A DNA stretch of 15,732 nucleotides from NCBI GenBank assembly GCA_030043865.1, contig JASHWZ010000163.1:1-15732 (forward strand), written 5' to 3'. The position numbers and the translations under genes were made by a program. Position 1 is the stretch's first letter. Each line of letters starts with the position of its first letter. The notes under the pieces are model-generated. The model was not told where the DNA came from. It did not search any database and saw nothing but the letters and a program-made list of their open reading frames with translations. Below are positions 1 to 6,251 of the stretch, in pieces. This stretch comes from Thermoplasmata archaeon. Lineage in GTDB: Archaea; Thermoplasmatota; Thermoplasmata; Lutacidiplasmatales; UBA184.

Positions 1-762
1 GACATGGAGCGGCAACGACCGAACGTCGAGCGGATGCGGTTGCTCGGCGCGACGGTCGTCCCCGTCCGAACCGGGACCCGGATGCTGAAGGACGCGATCA
101 ACTCCGCCCTTCGGGATTGGATCGAGAACGTGCGCACGACGCACTACCTGCTCGGCTCGGCGGTCGGCCCGCATCCGTTTCCGACCATCGTCGCCGACTT
201 CCAGTCCGTCATCGGCCGGGAGATCCGCCGCCAATCGGTCCGAGCGTTCGGTCGACTGCCCGACCTCGCGGTCGCCTGCGTCGGGGGAGGCTCGAACGCC
301 ATCGGAACCTTCCATCCCCTTCGGGCGACCTCGGTCGCGCTCCTCGGCGTCGAGGCGGGCGGACCCCGCGGGCACCCGCGCGGCGCCGCGTCGCTCGCCC
401 GAGGACGGCCGGGGGTCCTGCACGGAAGTTTCTCCTACGTGCTCCAAGACCGCGACGGACAGGTGGCGGAGACGGAGAGCATCTCGGCGGGGTTGGACTA
501 TGCCGGGGTCGGTCCGGAGCACGCCTATCTGAAGGAGACCGGTCGAGCGCGCTACGTCGCCGTGCACGACGAGGAGGCGCTCGCCGCGTTCCACTGGTTG
601 GCCGAGGACGAGGGGATCCTGCCCGCGCTCGAGCCCGCCCACGCGGTGTATGCCGCCGTGCGAGACGCGCGACGACGGGGTCCGAAGCAGCGGATCGTCG
701 TGACGCTCTCGGGGCGCGGCGACAAAGACCTCGAGGTGGTGGAGCGTGCGACTCGACCGTGA
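1..762 (+). CDS. trpB: Tryptophan synthase beta chain, C-terminal part (5' end outside window)
   Basis: PLP-dependent beta subunit that condenses indole with L-serine to give L-tryptophan. The reading frame is open from base 1 and the first residues (RQRPNVERM) match an internal TrpB segment, so the gene starts upstream and the ATG at 4 is internal; the catalytic lysine lies outside. Visible TrpB hallmarks are LLGATVVPV, HYLLGSAVGPHPFP, the phosphate-binding GGGSNAIG (about residues 95-102 of the fragment), GVEAGG, LEPAHAVYA and the C-terminal LSGRGDKD. The close match to the TrpA-associated TrpB1 form, rather than the longer TrpB2, fits trpA following directly. The stop overlaps the trpA start by 17 nt, so the two are almost certainly co-transcribed and translationally coupled. 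Confidence 0.96.
   Translation, partial: DMERQRPNVERMRLLGATVVPVRTGTRMLKDAINSALRDWIENVRTTHYLLGSAVGPHPFPTIVADFQSVIGREIRRQSVRAFGRLPDLAVACVGGGSNAIGTFHPLRATSVALLGVEAGGPRGHPRGAASLARGRPGVLHGSFSYVLQDRDGQVAETESISAGLDYAGVGPEHAYLKETGRARYVAVHDEEALAAFHWLAEDEGILPALEPAHAVYAAVRDARRRGPKQRIVVTLSGRGDKDLEVVERATRP
733..739 (+). promoter_or_regulatory. Ribosome-binding site of trpA
   Basis: GAGGTGG lies 6 nt before the GTG at 746 and is complementary to the archaeal 16S 3' end (CACCTCC). It decides the trpA start and lies inside the trpB coding sequence. Confidence 0.6.
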
Positions 763-1534
763 GCTCGACGCCGCGCGTCGCGCGGGCCGGCCGATCGTGG
801 TCGCGTACGTCCTGGTCGACCGGGCCCGGCGGGCGTCGCTCGCTCGTTGGGTCTCCGCCTTGCGCGCCGGAGGCGCGACCGCGCTCGAGCTCGGCTTCCC
901 CTTCTCCGACCCGATCGCCGACGGACCGGTGCTCGAGGCCGCGCATGAACGCGCGTTGCGCGACGGCACCCGCTGGCCCGACCTGCTCGACGCGCTTCGG
1001 ACCACCGCGGCGGTCCTTCCGACCGCGGTGATGACCTACGCGAACCCGCTCGTCCGCCGAGGGCTCGACCGCGCCGTGGGGGAGCTGTCGGCCGCGGGGG
1101 CCACAGGATTGATCGTGCCGGACCTCTCGCTGGAGGAGAGCGCGGAGTTCCGTCGCGTCGCACGACGTCACCGGATCGCTCTCGTGCTCCTGGCGGCCCC
1201 GGGCATCCCGACGGAGCGCGTCGCCCGGATCGCGAAGGCGACGCGGGGATTCCTGTACCTCGTGGGCCAGTACGGCACCACCGGGGGGCCGGCCCGCGGC
1301 TCGACGGTCGACCTTTCGCCGCTCGTGCGAGCGGCTCGCCGAGCCTCGCCGCGGCTCCCAATCCTCTACGGGTTTGGCGTGCGCGACCGGGGGAGCGCGA
1401 CCCGCGCGCTCGAGAGCGGCGCGGACGGGGTCATCGTCGGAACGGCGCTCGAACGAAGGCTCGCGCACGGGGACCCCCCCCAAGCTCTTCGACGCTTCCT
1501 CGCATCGATCGCCGGGGCGCCGCGCAGGAGCTAA
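746..1534 (+). CDS. trpA: Tryptophan synthase alpha chain
   Basis: Cleaves indole-3-glycerol phosphate to indole and glyceraldehyde-3-phosphate and passes indole to TrpB. 262 aa, the normal family length, TIM-barrel. The motif ELGFPFSDPIADGP carries the two catalytic acids, Glu48 and Asp59, with the same spacing as Glu49/Asp60 of the E. coli enzyme. MTYANP (about 96-101), GLIVPDL, YLVGQYGTTGG (the archaeal-style GTTG) and GADGVIVGTALE near the phosphate site are also clear. I chose GTG at 746 because a GAGGTGG ribosome-binding site sits at 733-739, 6 nt upstream; the gene then overlaps trpB by 17 nt. Oddity: the segment after beta-1 reads VVAYVLVDRARRAS and lacks the usual Gly-x-Pro (as in TxGxP) found there in most TrpA proteins. 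The active-site loops are intact, so it should be functional. Confidence 0.95.
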   Translation: MRLDRELDAARRAGRPIVVAYVLVDRARRASLARWVSALRAGGATALELGFPFSDPIADGPVLEAAHERALRDGTRWPDLLDALRTTAAVLPTAVMTYANPLVRRGLDRAVGELSAAGATGLIVPDLSLEESAEFRRVARRHRIALVLLAAPGIPTERVARIAKATRGFLYLVGQYGTTGGPARGSTVDLSPLVRAARRASPRLPILYGFGVRDRGSATRALESGADGVIVGTALERRLAHGDPPQALRRFLASIAGAPRRS

Positions 1535-1570
1535 GCTCGCCGGTCGAGCTCCGGTCGGCGCGTCGCAGGG

Positions 1571-1580
1571 GGATTTCTAC
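1571..1580 (+). promoter_or_regulatory. Candidate TATA box for the ABC transporter operon
   Basis: GGATTTCTAC is an AT-rich patch in an otherwise very GC-rich 67-nt gap between trpA and the ATPase gene. Its centre is about 26 nt upstream of the GTG at 1602, the usual distance from an archaeal TATA box to the transcription start. No ribosome-binding site precedes 1602, so a leaderless transcript is likely. This is the weakest of the four candidate boxes in the window. Confidence 0.4.
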
Positions 1581-1601
1581 TCGCACGCCTTTCGCCCGGG
1601 C

Positions 1602-2510
1602 GTGATCGTCACCGAGCACCTGACGAAACGGTTCCCGGGTCGTCACGCGCCGGCGGTCGACGACCTACCGCTCGAGGTCCGAGACGGGGAGATCCTCGGC
1701 CTGGTCGGGTTGAACGGCGCGGGGAAGACCACGACGATCCGGATGGCGGCCGGCGTCGCGCTCCCGACGTCCGGTAGCATCCTCGTCGATGGGGTCGACA
1801 TCGTGCGCGAGAAGCGCGCCGCCTCGCACGGGATCGCGTGGGTGCCCGAGCTGTTCCCGTTCGAGCCGACCGCGCGAGCGCTCCCTCTCCTGGTGTACTT
1901 CGGGGGCTTCTACGGACTGAACGCCACGGACGCGGCGCGACGGGGGCGCGAGCTCCTCGCCCGGATCGGATTGGCGGACGAGGAGAAGGGCTACCTTCGC
2001 GACTTCTCGCAAGGCATGCGGAAGCGCTTCTCGCTCGCGAGCGCGATGATCGTCGACCCGAGGAATCTCCTGCTCGACGAGATCCTGAACGGACTGGACC
2101 CCGCGGGGATCGCGTTCGTCCGCCAGTGGGTGCTGGAGTCCCGGCGAGAGAAGAAGGCCGTGCTGCTCTCCTCGCACCAACTGACCGAGCTGGAGGCGCT
2201 CGCCGACCGGGTGGCGTTCGTCCACCAGGGTCGACTGCTGCGGACGATCGACCGCGCGGAGCTCGCACGGGCGGGCAGCCCGGAGTACCGTATCGTCATC
2301 CGGAACCTCGATCCGGCCGCCCTCACGTACCTCGCCTCGGTCGGCACGCCGCGGACGGAAGGCACCACGGTCTGGCTCTCGCGACCGACGGCCGAGTCGC
2401 ATGAGGTGACCGCGGAGCTCGTCCGACGCGGCTACCAAGTTGTGGAGTGCCGCGTCGAGACGACTTCGCTCGAGGCGTACTTCCTTGAGCTGATCGGGGT
2501 GGCACGTTGA
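1602..2510 (+). CDS. ABC transporter ATP-binding protein (NatA/drug-export type)
   Basis: Cytoplasmic ATPase, 302 aa, that should power the membrane protein encoded next. Walker A is GLNGAGKT (36-43) and Walker B LLLDE (156-160) with catalytic Glu160. The signature is FSQGM (135-139), the variant common in ABC-2 exporter ATPases, followed by NGLDPAG as D-loop and His192 in LLSSHQ as the switch histidine. The Q-loop position reads VPE (81-83), Glu instead of Gln, as in many NatA-type ATPases. A C-terminal extension of about 80 residues (from about 225) matches the regulatory tail of this group. The frame is open further upstream into trpA, but homology begins at VIVTEHLTKRF, so GTG at 1602 is the start. 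The substrate cannot be told from the sequence. Confidence 0.92.
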   Translation: MIVTEHLTKRFPGRHAPAVDDLPLEVRDGEILGLVGLNGAGKTTTIRMAAGVALPTSGSILVDGVDIVREKRAASHGIAWVPELFPFEPTARALPLLVYFGGFYGLNATDAARRGRELLARIGLADEEKGYLRDFSQGMRKRFSLASAMIVDPRNLLLDEILNGLDPAGIAFVRQWVLESRREKKAVLLSSHQLTELEALADRVAFVHQGRLLRTIDRAELARAGSPEYRIVIRNLDPAALTYLASVGTPRTEGTTVWLSRPTAESHEVTAELVRRGYQVVECRVETTSLEAYFLELIGVAR

Positions 2511-4018
2511 ACCCGTACCTGCACGAGATCGCGCAGCGATTGGGCGGCCGGTCCGTCATCGGGGTCGTGGTCGTCGCTCTTCTCGCGATGGGGCTCGGTC
2601 TCTCAATCACGTACGGGTCCGCGTCGTCGGCGGGGATCGACGCCGTCGGGTTCGACTACTACTCCGGCGGAGCGGTCCACGTCGACCTGTGGGCGCTCGA
2701 CGAGATCGGTAACGGCGTTGCGGGGGTCCAGGTCCAGATCTCGTTCACGTCCATTTCGAACGGGACGTACTACCCCCCGCCGCCGCTCCCACCCCCGATC
2801 TACTCCACGACGGTCACGACGAACGGGTCGGGCGCCGTGGCGGTCGCCGCCCCGGCACCGGTCGGCAGCTACCTCGTCGAGGTCACCGCCCATTACTCGG
2901 CGCGCCCCCAGGCCACGTTCTTCGGGCTGCTCTCGGGCAGCTTTATCGTGGACCCGAGCCCGAACGGGCAGCTCGAGATGCTAGGAGTGGCATTCAACCA
3001 GATGCCGGTCGGCAACTACGTCGCCGAGGACCGGTTGCTCGTCTTCTGGGCCGGAGCGAACGGCACCCTGCCGACGGGGGTCTCCCTGTACGCCTGCACC
3101 ACCGTGAGCGAAGAGTTCACTCCGCCGCTCAACTGCACCGGGCTCGCCACGACCGCGGTGGGGCCGCTCGAGGGGTACCTCACTTTCTTTCCGTACCCGG
3201 CGCTCCCCACCCCCAGCCTCGTCCTCGGGCAGGCGTCCTTTCTCACGCTCGAGCTCGTGAACGCCTCCGGGGCGATCCTCCTCTCGGGCAGTCTTCAGTC
3301 CGATTTCGGACCGGCCCCCGCCGGCGTGACGGCGCCGTACTCGCTCTCGGTGGCCACCGGGGTCGGCGTGCTCAGTGGCTATGCGGTCGACCTCGGCTTC
3401 TTCGTGCCGATCGCGGGATTCGTCATGGTCTACTGGAGCACCACCCGCCCACGCGCCTCGGGGTCGGTGGACATGGTGCTGGTCCGACCCGTCACCCGTC
3501 GGGGACTGTTCCTCGCCCGGTACGCGAGCCTCGTGATCGCTCTGACGGCGTCAGCCGTCGTCGAAGTGCTCGCCTTCGACCTCTTCGCGACCATCCTGCT
3601 GGGAGAGACGCTCCCCGCGTCGTTCGTCCCCGCGCTCATCGGGGGCACCTTGGTCGCGGGGCTCGCGTTCTCGGGACTGATCCTCCTCGCGTCCCACGTC
3701 TTCCGTAGCACGACGCCGACGCTCGCGATCGGCATCGCGATCCTGCTCGTGACCTCGCTGTTCTGGACGGTGATCCTGTTCTTGCTCCTCCTCTCGACCG
3801 GAAACTCGTACCCCTCGGTGGCGCTGGGCTCGCAGCTCGTCGCGCCGCTGCAGTTCGTCAGCGTGGTCGCGGGGTCCTTGAGCCGGACCTCGCTCTTCGG
3901 CACCTCGGTGACGTACGCGAGCGTCGGCATCGGGGTCGTCGTCGTCGCGGTCACAGGGGTCGCCTGGGTCGTCGTCCCCGCGGTCCTCGCGATGTTCCGG
4001 GCCATGCGGCGTGACTGA
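2507..4018 (+). CDS. ABC-2-like transporter permease with large extracytoplasmic domain
   Basis: Membrane partner of the preceding ATPase, 503 aa. The TTG start overlaps the ATPase stop (TTGA), with GGGGTGG at 2496-2502 as ribosome-binding site. Predicted helices by eye: TM1 16-36, then an extracytoplasmic domain at about 37-285, then roughly five helices at 292-310, 338-362, 375-396, 405-430 and 472-496. The motif VRPVTRRGLFLARYAS between TM2 and TM3 is the cytoplasmic segment typical of ABC-2 permeases (compare 'PVSR..ll..K'). The external domain looks beta-rich, has a Pro run (90-97), two cysteines (196 and 210) that could form a disulfide, and five N-x-S/T sequons (N85, N106, N185, N209, N252). 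Pairing with the ATPase is secure; what it moves is unknown. Confidence 0.8.
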   Translation: MNPYLHEIAQRLGGRSVIGVVVVALLAMGLGLSITYGSASSAGIDAVGFDYYSGGAVHVDLWALDEIGNGVAGVQVQISFTSISNGTYYPPPPLPPPIYSTTVTTNGSGAVAVAAPAPVGSYLVEVTAHYSARPQATFFGLLSGSFIVDPSPNGQLEMLGVAFNQMPVGNYVAEDRLLVFWAGANGTLPTGVSLYACTTVSEEFTPPLNCTGLATTAVGPLEGYLTFFPYPALPTPSLVLGQASFLTLELVNASGAILLSGSLQSDFGPAPAGVTAPYSLSVATGVGVLSGYAVDLGFFVPIAGFVMVYWSTTRPRASGSVDMVLVRPVTRRGLFLARYASLVIALTASAVVEVLAFDLFATILLGETLPASFVPALIGGTLVAGLAFSGLILLASHVFRSTTPTLAIGIAILLVTSLFWTVILFLLLLSTGNSYPSVALGSQLVAPLQFVSVVAGSLSRTSLFGTSVTYASVGIGVVVVAVTGVAWVVVPAVLAMFRAMRRD

Positions 4019-4040
4019 CGGACCCCAGTCGGCCTCGGCG

Positions 4041-4052
4041 GGGAAGCTTCCC
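4041..4052. repeat. 12-bp perfect palindrome in a convergent gap
   Basis: GGGAAGCTTCCC is a perfect dyad filling the end of the 33-nt spacer between the convergent permease and endA genes; its last base is the first base of the endA stop triplet on the plus strand. As RNA it gives only a short stem with a 2-4 nt loop and no U-tract. A protein-binding dyad or a weak terminator element is possible, and so is chance. Confidence 0.3.
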
Positions 4053-5116
4053 TACGGGCGGATCCGCTCGAGCGAGAGGAAACGGATCGGGCCGCCGACC
4101 ACGACGCCGGCGAGCACGAACTCCTTGCGCACGCCCTGGGCGACCCGGATCCCGCCCGCGATCTCGGGCCACGAGGTCCGGTGGGTCGCCGGGACCGCCT
4201 GCACGAGGTACTTCGCGTGGGAATGGTCGGGGTTGCGCGGGTACGCGCGGAAATGCGCGCCGTACTTGAAGCCGGTCTTGACGACCAGCTTGCGGCCGCG
4301 GAGCTCCCGATAGGCGGCCCGCCGTTCCTCGAACCGCGGGTCGAGCCGCCGGGCGCGGCGCTCGAGCTGCTCCCGGGACACGCTGCGGCCGGTCCTCGCA
4401 TCGCGCAGCTCGAGCTGGCCGGAGCCGGCGAGGTACGTCGCCTCGAGGAGCGACAGCTCGAGCCGGTCGCCGACGCGGCTGCCGTAGGCGAGCGACCGGC
4501 CGAGCTCGTCGACCGCGCGGGCCTCGTGCACCGTCACGCGGTCGTCCGAGAGCCAGCCGACCGTCGGGGCCGCGAGCGGCGGGGAGGATAGCGCGCCCGA
4601 CGGCGCGGCCCGGCGGACACGGTAGTACGTGAGGTCGGACTCCTCGTCGACCACCGCGAGCAGCAGCTGCTTCTTGGCGGTCTGGGCCCGGTCGGCGAGG
4701 TCGAACAGCCGCGCGAGGTCGAACGGGTCCCGCTCGCTGAGCGCCTCGACCCAGAACCGCGACGGGGTCTTGTGCAGGACACCGCCCCTCGGCAGCACGG
4801 AGAACGCGACCGGCGGGGGCGTGGCCCGCACGACGTAGCCCCGCTGCCGCAGGTCGCGGAACACGAGGTACCGGACCGGGAAGCCCGCGTCCGCCCGCAC
4901 GGCCCGTCGGAACACCGCCGGCCAACCGACCGGCCGCCCGGAGGCCGTCGTCACGTCCGCCCGCCCCATCTCCGTGAGGTACACCGCCTCGTACCGGTCG
5001 AGCGCGAGGCTCCCGCCGGATTCGGGCGTGCCGAAGAAGCCCTTCGCGTAGACCGAGCTCGCCTCGTCCGGGGCCGGGATCCGCACCGTCCCGTCGTCGG
5101 CGACGACGCCGCTCAC
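4052..5116 (-). CDS. endA: tRNA-splicing endonuclease (fused, alpha2-type)
   Basis: Cuts archaeal pre-tRNA introns at the bulge-helix-bulge motif, leaving 2',3'-cyclic phosphate ends. At 354 aa it is about twice the single-unit enzyme, so two endonuclease repeats are fused: a degenerate N-terminal unit (about 1-165, with VFRDLRQRGYVV) and a catalytic C-terminal unit (about 175-354, with YRELRGRKLVVKTGFKYG). The catalytic triad can be read as Tyr292 (FRAY), His300 (HAKYLV) and Lys331 (GVRKEF); the His-Lys spacing of 31 equals that of M. jannaschii EndA. The Tyr-His loop is short (8 residues against the usual 10-11). The GTG start overlaps the pyrE stop (GTGA), with GGAAGG 7 nt upstream. It is the last gene of the minus-strand operon. 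Confidence 0.93.
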   Translation of the reverse strand: MSGVVADDGTVRIPAPDEASSVYAKGFFGTPESGGSLALDRYEAVYLTEMGRADVTTASGRPVGWPAVFRRAVRADAGFPVRYLVFRDLRQRGYVVRATPPPVAFSVLPRGGVLHKTPSRFWVEALSERDPFDLARLFDLADRAQTAKKQLLLAVVDEESDLTYYRVRRAAPSGALSSPPLAAPTVGWLSDDRVTVHEARAVDELGRSLAYGSRVGDRLELSLLEATYLAGSGQLELRDARTGRSVSREQLERRARRLDPRFEERRAAYRELRGRKLVVKTGFKYGAHFRAYPRNPDHSHAKYLVQAVPATHRTSWPEIAGGIRVAQGVRKEFVLAGVVVGGPIRFLSLERIRP

Positions 5117-5667
5117 GACCGGGCCTTCCGCAGCTCAGAGAACGTGAGCAGCGCCTCCAAGCGAACCCCGGCCTCGCGGAGCCGCTCGGCCGCTCCTTCC
5201 TCGCGGTCGAGGACGACGAGCGCCCGGTCGACAACGGCGCCGGCGCCCCGCACGATCTCGACGGACTTCAGCACGCTCCCGCCGGTCGTCGTCACGTCTT
5301 CCACCAACAGGACGCGGGATCCGGCCGGGATCTCTCCCTCGAACGACTGGCGGGTCCCGTGCTCCTTCGGGGCTTTACGCAGGATGGCGTACGGCCGCCC
5401 GAGGCGGAGCGCGAGCGCGACGACGAGCGGCACGGCCCCGAGCTCCATGCCCGCGAGCCGGTCCTCCGAGCCGGCGTGGGCGGCGAGCGCGCGCGCGAGT
5501 GCGTCGAGCCGGGCGGGGTTGGGCCAGGCGCGCTTCACGTCCACGTAGACGTCGCTCTTCGCGCCCGAGGCGAGCGTGAAGTCGCCGAACCTAACCGCGC
5601 CGGAGTCGAGCAGGAGCCGTACGAGCTCCGATCGGCTCGGCGTCGCCGAGGTGGGAGGAGTCGTCAC
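5113..5667 (-). CDS. pyrE: Orotate phosphoribosyltransferase
   Basis: Transfers the phosphoribosyl group of PRPP to orotate, giving OMP in pyrimidine synthesis. 184 aa, typical archaeal length. The PRPP-binding loop is VLLVEDVTTTGGS (119-131) with the Glu-Asp pair 123-124; the lysine-rich loop RKAPKEHGT (97-105) is the OPRTase-specific signature; FTLASGAKSDVYVD (30-43) is the orotate-side N-terminal motif. The GTG start overlaps the carS stop by 4 nt and is preceded by AGAAGGTG (plus-strand positions 5673-5680). No other pyr gene is in the window. Its position directly after carS is notable because CarS consumes CTP, a downstream product of this pathway. Confidence 0.94.
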   Translation of the reverse strand: MTTPPTSATPSRSELVRLLLDSGAVRFGDFTLASGAKSDVYVDVKRAWPNPARLDALARALAAHAGSEDRLAGMELGAVPLVVALALRLGRPYAILRKAPKEHGTRQSFEGEIPAGSRVLLVEDVTTTGGSVLKSVEIVRGAGAVVDRALVVLDREEGAAERLREAGVRLEALLTFSELRKARS

Positions 5668-6242
5668 CAGGGCACCTTCTTCAGACCGGCCTGGTAGCCG
5701 ACCCAGTTAAAGAAGGCGTGGAGTCCGAGGGTGTAGACGAGCAGCCAGACGATGCCGAAGACGCTGACGAAGACGCCCACGAAGAGGCCCGGGTAGATCG
5801 CGAGCCCGAGCAGCACGGGCACGAGCACGAACGGCAGCTGGTCCAGGAACCAGGTGCGGGCGCCGCTCTCGCGACCGAGCCGGCGCTTCACGAACGACCC
5901 GAGCGCGTCACCGGTCATCGCGCCGAAGGTGAGCAGAGCGACCACCGGGACGGCGGCCGCGACGCTCGCCGCGAAGTGGGGGACGAGCTCAAGGTTCGGC
6001 GGGGCGAGCAGGATCAGCCACGCTTCGAGCAGACCGACCGGTATCGCGACGAAACCCCCGAAGAGGAAGCCGGACCACGTCTTCGACGGGCCGAGCACGC
6101 GACGGCCGTCGCCCGGCCAGATGCGCCCGAAGTCCATCGGGGGCCCCCGACCTTTCGGTACGGTGGCGATCGCGTTCGCGACGTAGGCCGGCAGGAGGAC
6201 CCAGAGCACCGCTAGGGCCGACGATTCGAAGGCGTCGAGCAC
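5664..6242 (-). CDS. carS: CDP-archaeol synthase (DUF46/CarS family)
   Basis: Integral membrane CTP transferase that converts 2,3-di-O-geranylgeranylglyceryl phosphate plus CTP to CDP-archaeol, the activated precursor for polar head groups. 192 aa, about five hydrophobic helices. Family motifs: GPSKTWSGFLFG (51-62), GAMTGDALGSFVKRR (107-121) and FLDQLPF (132-138), which supply the metal and nucleotide site, plus the C-terminal His-x3-Asn-x3-Tyr region ending in LKKVPW. It begins with GTG 9 nt after the M20 gene, with GCGAGGG just upstream. It acts directly after the two prenyltransferases at the head of the same operon. Confidence 0.95.
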   Translation of the reverse strand: MLDAFESSALAVLWVLLPAYVANAIATVPKGRGPPMDFGRIWPGDGRRVLGPSKTWSGFLFGGFVAIPVGLLEAWLILLAPPNLELVPHFAASVAAAVPVVALLTFGAMTGDALGSFVKRRLGRESGARTWFLDQLPFVLVPVLLGLAIYPGLFVGVFVSVFGIVWLLVYTLGLHAFFNWVGYQAGLKKVPW

Positions 6243-6251
6243 GGGCCCTCG

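Noticed and set aside
209..1483. A long minus-strand frame opposite trpB and trpA.
   Set aside because: Low-complexity Arg/Pro/Gly/Ala composition and no motif; trpB and trpA on the plus strand are unambiguous.
1374..1601. Upstream extension of the ABC ATPase frame into trpA.
   Set aside because: The extra residues are antisense-like, unrelated to ABC proteins and overlap trpA out of frame; similarity starts at the GTG at 1602.
3951..5234. A second long minus-strand frame over the endA region.
   Set aside because: Runs in a different frame from endA, is Arg/Gly/Ala-rich and has no motif; the endA frame has the catalytic triad.
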